Assembly: GCF_023544665.1 (NCBI RefSeq)
Contig: NZ_JAMJFL010000003.1
Coordinates: 1-64,000, forward strand
Reading direction: 5' to 3'
Source of the DNA: Streptomyces sp. YS415
GTDB lineage: Bacteria; Actinomycetota; Actinomycetes; Streptomycetales; Streptomycetaceae
DNA: 64,000 bases
The translations under genes were made by a program, and so were the position numbers. Below are positions 8,086 through 16,734 of the stretch, one piece after another. Under the pieces are notes generated by a model. The model saw nothing but the letters and a program-made list of their open reading frames with translations, had not been told where the DNA came from and made no database searches. The first letter of the stretch is position 1, and every line of letters begins with the position of its first letter.

Positions 8086-8931
8086 ATGCGTCGTCCCCTA
8101 GTCCGGGCGCTGGCCGGGCCGCTGGTCCTGGCTGCCGCCGCGGCCGTCATACCGCTCGCGTCCGCCGCCCCGGCGGCCGCCGACAACGTCGTCGTCGGAG
8201 GTTTCCCGGTCGAGATCTCCGACAGCCCCTGGACCGTGGCACTGTCCAGCCGTGACCGGTTCGGGGGTACCCGCTCGGGCCAGTTCTGCGGCGGCGTGGC
8301 CGTCGGCCCGACCACCGTGCTCACCGCGGCGCACTGCCTGGACGAGGACGTCCTCGGGGGGCCGCCGGCCCAGCTGGCGGACTTCAGGGTCATCGCGGGC
8401 CGCACGGACCTGCGCACGAGCGAGGGCCAGGAGATCAAGGTACGCGAGACCTGGGTGAATCCGGCCTACGACGACGCCACCAATGTCGGGGACTTCGCCG
8501 TGCTCACGCTGGCCGAGCCCTTGCCGAAGGGGTCGGTGATCCCGATGGCGCCGGCCGGGGATCCGGCGTACGTGGCGGGCACCCGGGCCATGGTCTACGG
8601 CTGGGGTGACGCGACCGGCAGCGGCGACTACCCCGCGGGCCTGCGGGCGGCCCGCCTGCAAGTGCTGTCCGACACCCTGTGCAAGCGGGCCTACCCGGGC
8701 GGCGCCGGCGGTTCCTACAGCGCCGAGAGCATGCTGTGCGCCGGGGAGGTGCGAGGCGGTCCGGACGCCTGCCAGGGGGACAGCGGAGGGCCGCTGGTCG
8801 CCGGGGGGCGGCTGGTCGGTCTGGTGTCCTGGGGAGGGGCCTGCGGTGTCGCCGGCAGTCCCGGGGTGTACACGCGGGTGTCCCACGCCCTGACGAAGCT
8901 GGGCTGGGACGCCGGCACCCGCAGGAGCTGA
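8086..8931 (+). CDS. Secreted trypsin-like serine protease (S1 family)
   Basis: A 281-aa precursor. A signal peptide (Arg-rich start, hydrophobic core about residues 9-27, AxA near 30) leads to the mature N-terminus at VVGGF, the VVGG/IVGG motif of chymotrypsin-fold proteases. The catalytic triad is visible: His83 in TAAHC, Asp136 in GDFAVL, Ser233 in GDSGGPL. Asp227, six residues before the Ser, predicts trypsin-like cleavage after Arg or Lys. Cys69/Cys84 and Cys219/Cys229 fit conserved disulfides. The start is ATG 8086, five bases after GAGGAG; a GTG six bases upstream is inside that site. No propeptide beyond a few residues is obvious, so activation probably depends on signal-peptidase or nearby cleavage. 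It is followed by a 21-bp stem terminator. Confidence 0.9.
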   Translation: MRRPLVRALAGPLVLAAAAAVIPLASAAPAAADNVVVGGFPVEISDSPWTVALSSRDRFGGTRSGQFCGGVAVGPTTVLTAAHCLDEDVLGGPPAQLADFRVIAGRTDLRTSEGQEIKVRETWVNPAYDDATNVGDFAVLTLAEPLPKGSVIPMAPAGDPAYVAGTRAMVYGWGDATGSGDYPAGLRAARLQVLSDTLCKRAYPGGAGGSYSAESMLCAGEVRGGPDACQGDSGGPLVAGGRLVGLVSWGGACGVAGSPGVYTRVSHALTKLGWDAGTRRS

Positions 8932-8975
8932 CAGGGCCGCTGCGGGCCTCTCAGGGCCCTGGGAGGGCCGACAAC

Positions 8976-9022
8976 GCGTACGGGCGGCTGCCCCTGGTTA
9001 TCAGGGGCAGCCGCCCGTACGC
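8976..9022. terminator. Perfect 21-bp stem, bidirectional terminator
   Basis: The arm 8976-8996 (starting GCGTACGGGCGG) pairs perfectly with 9002-9022 across a five-base loop GTTAT. It lies between the converging protease gene and the small gene ending at 9064, so it can serve both. Confidence 0.85.
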
Positions 9023-9063
9023 CGGCCTAATGCCTGGAGCTGGCTCGTCGTGGACGCGAGTTG

Positions 9064-9294
9064 TCAGCGCTCTTCTTCGGAGGCGGTGGCCGGAGCGGCC
9101 GTCAGTCGCTCCGTCTCGTCCTGTATCTCAGCGGCGATCTTCTTGAGTCCCGGCTCGAACTTGCGACCGTGGTGGGCGCAGAAGAGCAGTTCTCCGCCGC
9201 TCAGCAGGACGACGCGCACATATGCCTGAGCGCCGCAACGGTCGCAGCGGTCGGCGGCCGTCAGCGGGCTCGCGGGGGTCAGAACAGTAGTCAC
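9064..9294 (-). CDS. Small Cys-rich protein, DUF7455-like
   Basis: A 76-aa protein conserved next to hrdB in actinomycetes, function unknown. It carries a CDRCGAQA knuckle (residues 17-24) and a second metal-ligand-like group FCAHHGRK (about 38-45), suggesting one bound zinc or a redox-active Cys pair. The tail is charged and probably helical. The start is GTG 9294, preceded on the minus strand by GAGAAGAGG. A sigma-R-like promoter (GGGAAC-N19-GTTG) lies just upstream, which fits thiol-stress control of a Cys-bearing protein. The gene is single, convergent with the protease gene. Confidence 0.8.
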   Translation of the reverse strand: MTTVLTPASPLTAADRCDRCGAQAYVRVVLLSGGELLFCAHHGRKFEPGLKKIAAEIQDETERLTAAPATASEEER

Positions 9295-9334
9295 GTCGCC
9301 TCTTCTCTAGCTCGACGAGCTGTCGTACCAGGGT

Positions 9335-9363
9335 CAACATCCAACCAGCCCGAAAACGTTCCC
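9335..9363 (-). promoter_or_regulatory. Sigma-R-like promoter for the DUF7455 gene
   Basis: On the minus strand, GGGAAC (9363-9358), 19 bases, then GTTG (9338-9335). The sigma-R consensus is GGGAAT-N18-GTTG and N19 spacers are known. The start codon is about 40 bases downstream of the -10. Confidence 0.5.
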
Positions 9364-9583
9364 GCTCGGGGCTTTTCCTTGAAAAATCTTTCCAGGTGGC
9401 CGGCTGTTGCCGGTTGGCGGCGAATGTGCCGTATTGCGTGTCTGTGTGTCGTACGGGTTCGCGCTGTCGGTCAGTGGTCGGTCCTCCCGGCTGGATTGCC
9501 GGTTTGTTCATGAGGACGTGCCCGGAGCCTAAATGGTTCATGCCCCGAAGGGAACGTGATATGTACTTCACTCCATCGAGGGA

Positions 9584-9613
9584 TCGAACACCTATGCGAC
9601 GCTGCACTAGTCT
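9584..9613 (+). promoter_or_regulatory. Candidate parE promoter
   Basis: TAGTCT (9608-9613) is a plausible -10 and TCGAAC (9584-9589) lies 18 bases before it. The rest of the 9364-9734 gap shows an AT-richer patch near 9380 and two GTTCATG direct repeats (near 9508 and 9535), with no other legible element. Confidence 0.35.
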
Positions 9614-9734
9614 GCCAAGAGACGAGGGTGGCGTTACATCGGCTCTACCAGGCCTCGGTACCCTCTGAGCGGCAACCGAAGCCGCGCCCTTACCCCAAAG
9701 GGCACCATCTGAAATTCAGCGAGGAGCGAACCGC

Positions 9735-11858
9735 GTGACCGCCGAGACGTCCGTGCCGTCCACAGCGCTGCTGGCAGGAGCAGACCGGGACGGTTCCAAC
9801 TACACCGCGCGGCACCTCCTCGTCCTCGAGGGCCTCGAGGCGGTGCGCAAGCGCCCGGGCATGTACATCGGCTCGACCGACAGTCGCGGCCTGATGCACT
9901 GCCTGTGGGAGATCATCGACAACTCCGTGGACGAGGCCCTCGGGGGCTACTGCGACCACATCGATGTCGTCCTCCACGACGACGGCTCGGTCGAGGTCCG
10001 GGACAACGGCCGGGGCATCCCCGTCGACGTCGAGCCCAAGACGGGCCTGTCCGGCATCGAGGTCGTCATGACCAAGCTGCATGCCGGCGGCAAGTTCGGC
10101 GGCGGCTCCTACGCCGCCTCCGGCGGCCTGCACGGCGTCGGCGCCTCCGTGGTGAACGCCCTGTCCGCGCGGCTCGACGTCGAGGTGGACCGCAGCGGTC
10201 ACACCCACGCCATCAGCTTCCGGCGCGGCGTCCCCGGAGCCTTCGCCGGCGACGGGGCCGACGCGAAGTTCGAGGCCAAGAGCGGGCTGCGCAAGACCAA
10301 GAAGATCCCCAAGAACCGCACCGGCACGCGCGTGCGCTACTGGGCCGACCGCCAGATCTTCCTCAAGGACGCCAAGCTCGCCCTGGAGAACCTGCACCAG
10401 CGGGCCCGCCAGACGGCCTTCCTGGTGCCCGGCCTGACCATCGTCGTGCGCGACGAACTCGGCCTCGGCCAGGACGGCAGCAAGGGTGAGGAGTCCTTCC
10501 GCTTCGACGGCGGCATCAGCGAGTTCTGCGAATACCTCGCCACCGACAAGCCGGTCAACGACGTCCTCCGCTTCTCCGGCCAGGGCACCTTCCGGGAGAC
10601 CGTCCCGGTCCTGGACGAGCACGGGCAGATGACGCCCACCCAGGTCACCCGCGAGCTCGACGTCGACGTCGCCATGCGCTGGGGCACCGGGTACGACACG
10701 ACCCTGAGGTCGTTCGTGAACATCATCGCCACCCCCAAGGGCGGCACCCATGTCGCGGGCTTCGAGACGGCCGTCACCAGCACCATGAACGAGGTGCTGC
10801 GCGCCAAGAAGCTGCTGCGCGTGGCCGAGGACGACATCGTCAAGGACGACGCCCTGGAGGGCCTCACCGCCGTCGTCACCGTGCGCCTGGCCGAACCGCA
10901 GTTCGAGGGGCAGACCAAGGAGGTCCTCGGCACCTCGGCGGCCCGCCGCATCGTGAACAACGTGATCACCAAGGAGCTCAAGGCGTTCCTGACGTCCACC
11001 AAGCGGGACGCGGCCGCCCAGGCCCGGGTGGTCATGGAGAAGGCGGTCGCCGCCGCCCGTACGCGCATCGCGGCCCGCCAGCACAAGGACGCCCAGCGCA
11101 GGAAGACCGCCCTGGAGTCGTCCTCCCTGCCCGCCAAGCTCGCCGACTGCCGCAGCGACGACGTGGAGCGCAGCGAGCTGTTCATCGTGGAGGGGGACTC
11201 CGCGCTCGGCACCGCCAAGCTCGCCCGGAACTCCGAGTTCCAGGCGCTGCTGCCGATCCGCGGCAAGATCCTCAACGTTCAGAAGTCGTCCGTGACCGAC
11301 ATGCTGAAGAACGCCGAGTGCGGCGCGATCATCCAGGTCATAGGAGCGGGCTCGGGCCGCACCTTCGACATCGACGCGGCCCGTTACGGCAAGATCGTCA
11401 TGATGACCGACGCCGATGTGGACGGCTCCCACATCCGCTGTCTGCTGCTGACGCTGTTCCAGCGCTACATGCGGCCCATGGTCGAGGCGGGACGCGTCTT
11501 CGCGGCCGTGCCGCCGCTGCACCGCATCGAGCTCGTCCAGCCCAAGAAGGGCCAGGACAAGTACATCTACACGTACTCGGACCGGGAACTGCGCGACAAG
11601 CTCATGGAGTTCCAGACCAAGGGCATCCGCTACAAGGACTCGATCCAGCGCTACAAGGGCCTCGGCGAGATGGACGCCGACCAGCTGGCCGAGACCACGA
11701 TGGACCCGCGCCACCGCACCCTGCGCCGCATCAACCTCTCCGACCTGGAGGCGGCCGAGCAGGTCTTCGACCTGCTGATGGGCAACGACGTGGCACCGCG
11801 CAAGGAGTTCATCTCGTCCTCGGCGGCGACCCTGGACCGTTCGCGCATCGACGCGTAG
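9735..11858 (+). CDS. parE: DNA topoisomerase IV subunit B (ParE)
   Basis: A 707-aa type IIA topoisomerase ATPase subunit that decatenates daughter chromosomes with ParC (encoded at 22675-25131). GHKL ATPase motifs: WEIIDNSVDEA with catalytic Glu59 and Mg-binding Asn63, DNGRGIPVD, and GGLHGVGASVV. The TOPRIM domain shows FIVEGDSALGTAK and TDADVDGSHIR. EGDSALG rather than EGDSAGG, and the shorter length than GyrB, are typical of actinobacterial ParE. GTG 9735 is chosen because GAGGAG lies at 9721-9726. A hairpin follows at 11880-11915, and the gene appears monocistronic. Confidence 0.95.
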   Translation: MTAETSVPSTALLAGADRDGSNYTARHLLVLEGLEAVRKRPGMYIGSTDSRGLMHCLWEIIDNSVDEALGGYCDHIDVVLHDDGSVEVRDNGRGIPVDVEPKTGLSGIEVVMTKLHAGGKFGGGSYAASGGLHGVGASVVNALSARLDVEVDRSGHTHAISFRRGVPGAFAGDGADAKFEAKSGLRKTKKIPKNRTGTRVRYWADRQIFLKDAKLALENLHQRARQTAFLVPGLTIVVRDELGLGQDGSKGEESFRFDGGISEFCEYLATDKPVNDVLRFSGQGTFRETVPVLDEHGQMTPTQVTRELDVDVAMRWGTGYDTTLRSFVNIIATPKGGTHVAGFETAVTSTMNEVLRAKKLLRVAEDDIVKDDALEGLTAVVTVRLAEPQFEGQTKEVLGTSAARRIVNNVITKELKAFLTSTKRDAAAQARVVMEKAVAAARTRIAARQHKDAQRRKTALESSSLPAKLADCRSDDVERSELFIVEGDSALGTAKLARNSEFQALLPIRGKILNVQKSSVTDMLKNAECGAIIQVIGAGSGRTFDIDAARYGKIVMMTDADVDGSHIRCLLLTLFQRYMRPMVEAGRVFAAVPPLHRIELVQPKKGQDKYIYTYSDRELRDKLMEFQTKGIRYKDSIQRYKGLGEMDADQLAETTMDPRHRTLRRINLSDLEAAEQVFDLLMGNDVAPRKEFISSSAATLDRSRIDA

Positions 11859-11879
11859 GCGCCGCGCCCGGCGAGAGAG

Positions 11880-11915
11880 GGGGTGGGCACAGCGCAGGCC
11901 GTGCCCGCCCCGTTT
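11880..11915 (+). terminator. parE terminator
   Basis: GGGGTGGGCAC (11880-11890) pairs with GTGCCCGCCCC (11901-11911), one T-G wobble, followed by GTTTC. Confidence 0.7.
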
Positions 11916-12004
11916 CATGGCTTCCTCCGGGACAAATCACCTGATGGGGTGAAAGGCGAGGGGAACAAGAGTCGGGGATCTTCCCGTTCTGCCCATCCTT
12001 GGGC

Positions 12005-12475
12005 ATGCAGTCAAGCAACGGTCGCTCCCACGCGCGCGTGCGATACGACGACCCCTGGTACGACGCGCTGGCCTCCGGCTGGGGTGAGGCGGACGCCGCT
12101 GCCGACGCCGTCCCCGAGGCCCGCGAGGAGGGTGCGAGGGCCGCGGCCGACATCTACCTGGAGGTGCAGCGCAGCGCCGCCTTCCAGGAGGTGCGCAGCC
12201 GGTACCGGAGGTTCGTGGTCCCGGCCGTCATCGGCTTCCTGGCCTGGTACCTCGCCTACGTCGTGGCCGCCACCATCGCACCGGGACTGATGGCCCGGCC
12301 CGTGGCCGGCGCGGTGAACGTGGCCATGCTCGCCGGGCTCGGACAGTTCCTCTCCACCTTCCTGCTCACCTGGGCCTACGCCCGGCACGCGCGCCTGCGC
12401 CGGGACCGCGCCGCGCTGGACCTGCGCTGGGACACCCAGGAGCTGACCCGGTGCGCGAGGGGCGGCCACAGGTGA
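12005..12475 (+). CDS. DUF485 family membrane protein
   Basis: A 156-aa protein with a soluble N-terminal half (about 1-75) and two transmembrane helices (about 80-102 and 108-132), then a basic tail. This is the layout of DUF485 proteins, which are almost always encoded before acetate or solute symporters. It overlaps the following symporter gene by the GTGA junction at 12472-12475, so the two are translationally coupled; a role as accessory subunit of the symporter is inferred from that. ATG 12005 has no Shine-Dalgarno sequence. The N-terminal 60 residues are longer than in E. coli YjcH. Confidence 0.85.
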   Translation: MQSSNGRSHARVRYDDPWYDALASGWGEADAAADAVPEAREEGARAAADIYLEVQRSAAFQEVRSRYRRFVVPAVIGFLAWYLAYVVAATIAPGLMARPVAGAVNVAMLAGLGQFLSTFLLTWAYARHARLRRDRAALDLRWDTQELTRCARGGHR

Positions 12476-14064
12476 CGGGCGACCAGCAGACCCTGGCGCT
12501 GCTGCTGTTCAGCGCGTTCGTCGCGGTGACCCTGGCGATCACGACCTGGGTGAGCCGCCACCGGCACGGTTCGGCCGAGGAGTTCTATGCCGGCGGCCGG
12601 CTCTTCTCGCCGCTGGAGAATGGTTTTGCCATCGCGGGCGACTACATGTCGGCCGCCTCCTTCCTCGGCATCTCCGGGCTCATCGCGCTCTACGGCTACG
12701 ACGGGCTGCTCTACTCGGTGGGCTTCCTCGTGGCCTGGCTCGTCGTGCTGTTCCTGGTCGCCGAACTGGTCCGCAACTGCGGCCGGTTCACCCTCGCCGA
12801 CGTGGTCGCCGCACGGATGAGCGAGCGGCCCGTCAGGATCGCGGCGGGAACTTCCTCGGTCACCGTGTCCGTTCTGTATCTGGTGGCGCAGATGGTGGGT
12901 GCGGGCAGCCTGGTCGCGCTGCTGCTCGGCGGCCAGGGCGAGGCGGCGCAGACCTGGACCGTCATCGGCGTCGGCGCGCTCATGGTCATCTATGTGTCGT
13001 TGGGAGGGATGCGGGCCACCACCTGGATTCAGATCGTCAAAGCGGTCCTGCTGCTCGGCGGCACCATCACCCTGACCGTGCTCGTCCTGGTGCGCTTCCA
13101 CGGCGACTTCGACGCACTGCTGCTCACCGCGGCCGAACGCAGCGGCCACGGCGAATCGTTCCTGGCGCCCGGACTCAAGTACGGCGCCGACTGGACCGCC
13201 CGCTTCGACTTCATCAGCCTCGGCATCGCCCTCGTCCTCGGCACCGCGGGGCTGCCGCACATCCTGTCCCGCTTCTACACCGTGCCCACCGCCCGCGCGG
13301 CCCGGCGCTCGGTGGTCTGGGCGATCGGACTCATCGGCGGCTTCTACCTGATGACGATCGTCCTGGGCTTCGGCGCCGCCGCGATCGTCGGCACCGACGA
13401 AGTGCGCGGCTCGAACGCCGCGGGCAACACGGCCGTACCGCTGCTGGCCCTCGATCTGGGTGGCGGGGCGGAATCCGCTGGTGGAACGGTTCTGTTCGCG
13501 GTCGTCGCCGCCGTCGCCTTCGCCACCATCCTCGCCGTGGTCGCCGGCATCACCCTCGCCTCCTCCGCGTCCGTGGCCCACGACCTGTACGCCTCACTGC
13601 GGCGCCGCCACGCCAAACCACGCAGCGAGGTCGCCGTCGCCCGGGTCGCCGCGGTCGGCATCGGCGTCGTCGCGATCGCCCTCGGCCTGCTCGCCCGCGA
13701 CCTCAACGTCGCCTTCCTGGTGGGCCTCGCCTTCGCCGTCGCCGCGTCCGCCAACCTGCCCGTGCTGCTCTACTCCCTGTTCTGGCGCGGCTTCACCACC
13801 CGCGGCGCCGTCTGGTCGGTGTACGGCGGCCTGATCCCGGCCATCACACTCGTGCTGCTGTCACCGGTGGTGTCCGGCAGTCCCGAATCGCTGTTCCCGG
13901 GCGTCGACTTCCAGGTGTTCCCGCTCCAGAACCCCGGCATCGTCTCGATCCCGCTCGGCTTCCTCGCCGGCTGGCTCGGCACCGCCACCTCCGCCGAGGT
14001 CCCCGACGAGGCCAAGCACGCGGAGACCGAAGTGCGGTCGCTCACCGGGGCGGGAGCGGCCTAG
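12472..14064 (+). CDS. Cation:acetate symporter, SSS family (ActP-like)
   Basis: A 530-aa sodium:solute symporter with about 13 membrane segments. EEFYAGGRLFSPLENGFAIA at the N-terminus and the SAASFLGISG segment that follows are family signatures of ActP/MctC transporters for acetate, propionate and pyruvate. The start is GTG 12472 in a GTGA overlap with the DUF485 gene; GTG 12451 is an alternative with its own AGGAG. It is followed by a convergent two-component system of the CitAB/DcuSR type, which senses carboxylates and may control this transporter; this link is inferred from position only. Confidence 0.88.
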   Translation: MTGDQQTLALLLFSAFVAVTLAITTWVSRHRHGSAEEFYAGGRLFSPLENGFAIAGDYMSAASFLGISGLIALYGYDGLLYSVGFLVAWLVVLFLVAELVRNCGRFTLADVVAARMSERPVRIAAGTSSVTVSVLYLVAQMVGAGSLVALLLGGQGEAAQTWTVIGVGALMVIYVSLGGMRATTWIQIVKAVLLLGGTITLTVLVLVRFHGDFDALLLTAAERSGHGESFLAPGLKYGADWTARFDFISLGIALVLGTAGLPHILSRFYTVPTARAARRSVVWAIGLIGGFYLMTIVLGFGAAAIVGTDEVRGSNAAGNTAVPLLALDLGGGAESAGGTVLFAVVAAVAFATILAVVAGITLASSASVAHDLYASLRRRHAKPRSEVAVARVAAVGIGVVAIALGLLARDLNVAFLVGLAFAVAASANLPVLLYSLFWRGFTTRGAVWSVYGGLIPAITLVLLSPVVSGSPESLFPGVDFQVFPLQNPGIVSIPLGFLAGWLGTATSAEVPDEAKHAETEVRSLTGAGAA

Positions 14065-14156
14065 CCCGTAACGGTGCCGCCGGAGACAACGGCGCGCCGG
14101 ATCCGTATGGACAGGGGGTACGGCCGCTTCCCCCGCTCCCACCACCGGCCATGCCC

Positions 14157-14837
14157 TCAGGCGCGGGTCGCCCACACGTAACGGTGTTCCGGGCGGCCCG
14201 CGTCCCCGTACTTGAGGGTGAGCCGGGCCCGGCCGGTGCGCTCCAGGAGCTTCAGGTAGCGCTGGGCGGTCTGGCGGCTGACGCCGGTGCGGTCCGCGAT
14301 CTCCTGGGCCGACAGGGCGCCTTCGGCGCTGATCAGGCAGCGGCGGACGAGGTCGGCGGTCGTGGGGGAGTGGCCCTTGGGCAGCGCCGGCTCCGACGGC
14401 GCGGACAGCGCGCCGAAGATCCGGTCCACCTCGGCCTGTTCGGCCTCGCCGCCGCCGTCGAGCGTGCGGCGCAGCTCCGCGTACGCCTCCAGCCTGGTGC
14501 GCAGGCCCGCGAAGGCGAAGGGCTTGACCAGGTACTGGAGCGCGCCGTGCCGCATCGCCTCCTGCACGGTGGAGACGTCCCGGGCCGCCGTCACCATGAT
14601 CACGTCGGTCCGGTGGCCGCGCCGCCGCATCTCCCGTACGACCGACAGACCCGTCTCGTCGGGCAGGTAGTGGTCCATCAGCACCAGGTCCACCCGGGGC
14701 AGCTCCTCGACCTGCCGCAGCGCCTCGGCCGCACTGTGCGCCTCGCCCGCCACGTGGAAGCCGGGCACCTTCTCGACATAGGCGGCGTTGACCCGCGCGA
14801 CCCGTGTGTCGTCGTCCACGACCAGGACCTCGATCAT
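14157..14837 (-). CDS. Response regulator, CitB/DcuR type
   Basis: A 226-aa regulator: receiver domain (1-120) with phospho-acceptor Asp55 in LVLMDHYLPDETG, acidic pocket DDD at 8-10 and conserved Lys104 in LVKPF; a linker; and a C-terminal helix-turn-helix (about 165-205, LSAQEIADRTGVSRQTAQRY) of the CitT/DpiA type. It overlaps its sensor kinase gene by ATGA at 14834-14837. Family members control uptake and use of citrate or C4-dicarboxylates. The convergent neighbour is an SSS symporter, and five 25-bp repeats lie upstream of the operon; both are candidate targets. Confidence 0.9.
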   Translation of the reverse strand: MIEVLVVDDDTRVARVNAAYVEKVPGFHVAGEAHSAAEALRQVEELPRVDLVLMDHYLPDETGLSVVREMRRRGHRTDVIMVTAARDVSTVQEAMRHGALQYLVKPFAFAGLRTRLEAYAELRRTLDGGGEAEQAEVDRIFGALSAPSEPALPKGHSPTTADLVRRCLISAEGALSAQEIADRTGVSRQTAQRYLKLLERTGRARLTLKYGDAGRPEHRYVWATRA

Positions 14838-16543
14838 CGCGACTCCTCCTCGGCGGTGCGGGGGGCCATGGGCCCGGTGAGGGCCGGTTCGACGTCCGGC
14901 TCGGTGAGCGCGTAGGGCGCCGGCTCGGTGTCCGGCTCGGTGAGCGCCTCGGGCAGTACGACGGTGAACTCCGCACCGCCCCCCTGCGCCTGATCGACGG
15001 TGGCGGCACCGCCCTGCCGTTCCGCGAGCCTGCGCACCAGGGGGAGACCGATCCCGCGCTCACGATGGGCCGGCGCCTCCTTCGTGGTCCAGCCCTCCGT
15101 GAAGACCAACTCGCGTTGCGCCGCAGGAATGCCCGGCCCCGTGTCCCGCACCCTCAGGACGGCCGCGCGCCCCTCGGTGCGCAACTCGACCTCCACGCGC
15201 GCGTGCGCCGTCCCCGCGACCGCGTCCAGGGCGTTGTCCACCAGGTTGCCGACGATCGTGACGATGTCCCTGGGGTCGATCAACCGGTCCGGGAGCCGCG
15301 TCCGCTCCGACACCAGCAGCGCGACCCCGCGCTCCGCCGCCACGGTCGCCTTGCCCACCAGTAGCGCCGCCAGCAGCGGGTCCTGGATCTTCTCGGTGAT
15401 CTGTTCCGCGGTCACCCTGTGGTCGCCCACCACCTCGCCGACGAACTCCATGGCGTCGTCGTACATCTCCAGCTCCAGGAACCCGAGCAGCGTATGCATG
15501 CGGTTGGCGTGCTCATGGTCCTGGGCGCGCAGGGCGTCGATCAGACCGCGCGTGGAGTCCAGCTCCCGCCCCAGCTGCTCCAGCTCCGTGCGGTCGCGCA
15601 GGGTGGCGACGGCGCCGCCGTCGTCGGTGGGCATCCGGTTGGCGACCAGGACGCGCCGGCCGCGCACGGTGAGCAGATCGGTGCCCGTGACCCGCCCGGC
15701 CAGCACATCGGTCGTACGGCCCTCCCCGAGCGCCTCGTCCAGGGAGCGGCCGACGGCCTCGTCACCGATGCCGAGCAGCCGGCGCGCCTCGTCGTTGAGC
15801 AGCCGGACGCGGCCCGCGCGGTCCAGGGCGACGACACCCTCCCGGATGCCGTGCAGCATCGCCTCGCGCTCCGCGAGCAGCGCCGAGATGTCGGAGAAGG
15901 CCAGGTCCCGCGTCTGCCGCTGGACCCGCCGCGAGATCAGCCAGGCGGCCAGCGCGCCCACCGCCAGCGCGCCGCCCGCGTACGCCAGCAGCTCGGGTAT
16001 CGCATGGATCAGGCGGGCCCGGACGCTGCCATAGGCGATTCCGACCGAGACCGCGCCCACGATGTCCCCGTTGCTGTCGCGCAGCGGTACCTTGCCGCGG
16101 GCGGTGCGGCCGAGGGTGCCGTCGTCGATCTGCATGACCTCGTGACCGGCCAGGGCCTGTCCGGGGTCGGTGGACACCGTCCTGCCGATCTCGCCGGGCG
16201 TCGGATGCGACCAGCGCACGCCCCGCCCGTCCATCACGACGATGTACTCGGCCCGGGTGGCCTTCCGGATCCGCTCCGCTGCCCGTTGGACGGGGCCGCC
16301 GGCCGTCGGGGGCGTGTTCACGACGTCCTCGGCGATCTGCGGCTGGACGGCGGTGGTCCGGGCGATGGCGAGGGCCCGGCGCATCGCCTGGTCGTCGAGC
16401 TGATTGCCGAGCGGCGCCAAAAACAGCCCGGTCGCGAGCACCGCGACTCCCGCCGCGATGGCCACCTGCATCAGCAGCACCTGCGAGAACATCCGCCGCG
16501 GCAGACCGAGGCGCAGGCGGCGCGCGGGGGCAGTGGGGCTCAT
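14834..16543 (-). CDS. Sensor histidine kinase, CitA/DcuS type
   Basis: A 569-aa membrane kinase: transmembrane helix 20-43, an extracytoplasmic PAS-like sensor (about 45-180) of the CitA/DcuS fold, a second membrane helix 185-205, a cytoplasmic PAS domain (about 225-320), the phospho-acceptor His343 in QDHEHANRMH, and a HATPase domain with NLVDNALDA and GIGLPLVRRL. These sensors bind citrate, malate or other carboxylates outside the cell. The start is ATG 16543; the frame continues upstream through the repeat array at 16606-16730, but those residues (repeating DPPVHRY-like) have no place in the family. The kinase gene is first in the operon, with the regulator behind it. Confidence 0.9.
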   Translation of the reverse strand: MSPTAPARRLRLGLPRRMFSQVLLMQVAIAAGVAVLATGLFLAPLGNQLDDQAMRRALAIARTTAVQPQIAEDVVNTPPTAGGPVQRAAERIRKATRAEYIVVMDGRGVRWSHPTPGEIGRTVSTDPGQALAGHEVMQIDDGTLGRTARGKVPLRDSNGDIVGAVSVGIAYGSVRARLIHAIPELLAYAGGALAVGALAAWLISRRVQRQTRDLAFSDISALLAEREAMLHGIREGVVALDRAGRVRLLNDEARRLLGIGDEAVGRSLDEALGEGRTTDVLAGRVTGTDLLTVRGRRVLVANRMPTDDGGAVATLRDRTELEQLGRELDSTRGLIDALRAQDHEHANRMHTLLGFLELEMYDDAMEFVGEVVGDHRVTAEQITEKIQDPLLAALLVGKATVAAERGVALLVSERTRLPDRLIDPRDIVTIVGNLVDNALDAVAGTAHARVEVELRTEGRAAVLRVRDTGPGIPAAQRELVFTEGWTTKEAPAHRERGIGLPLVRRLAERQGGAATVDQAQGGGAEFTVVLPEALTEPDTEPAPYALTEPDVEPALTGPMAPRTAEEESR

Positions 16544-16605
16544 ACCCCAGACCGTACGTTGACGCGCTGGGAGCACCGAAGGGGATGTGGCCCGGATCTC
16601 CTGAT

Positions 16606-16730
16606 CAATGGCGGACGGACCGGTCCACATCAACGGTGGACGGACCGGTCCACAGCAACGGTGGACGGCCGGTCCACAGTAACGGTGGACGGGCGGGTCC
16701 ACATCAATGCTGGACGGGCCGGTCCACAAC
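16606..16730. repeat. Five tandem 25-bp repeats with palindromic core
   Basis: Units start at 16606, 16631, 16656, 16680 and 16705 (the third is 24 bases). The unit is CAACGGTGGACGGACCGGTC followed by CACAT. Each unit contains TGGAC and GTCCA as inverted halves, and in the first two copies the perfect palindrome GGACCGGTCC. The array lies in the promoter region of the sensor kinase gene, ending 60 bases before its start. A cooperative operator is the simplest reading. Confidence 0.85.
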
Positions 16731-16734
16731 GACG

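Noticed and set aside
9584..9599. LexA/SOS-like box TCGAAC-N4-ATGCGA before parE
   Set aside because: Only the left half fits the SOS consensus; the right half matches at three of six bases.
16606..16730. CRISPR array
   Set aside because: The 25-bp repeats are directly contiguous with no unique spacers, and there are no cas genes.
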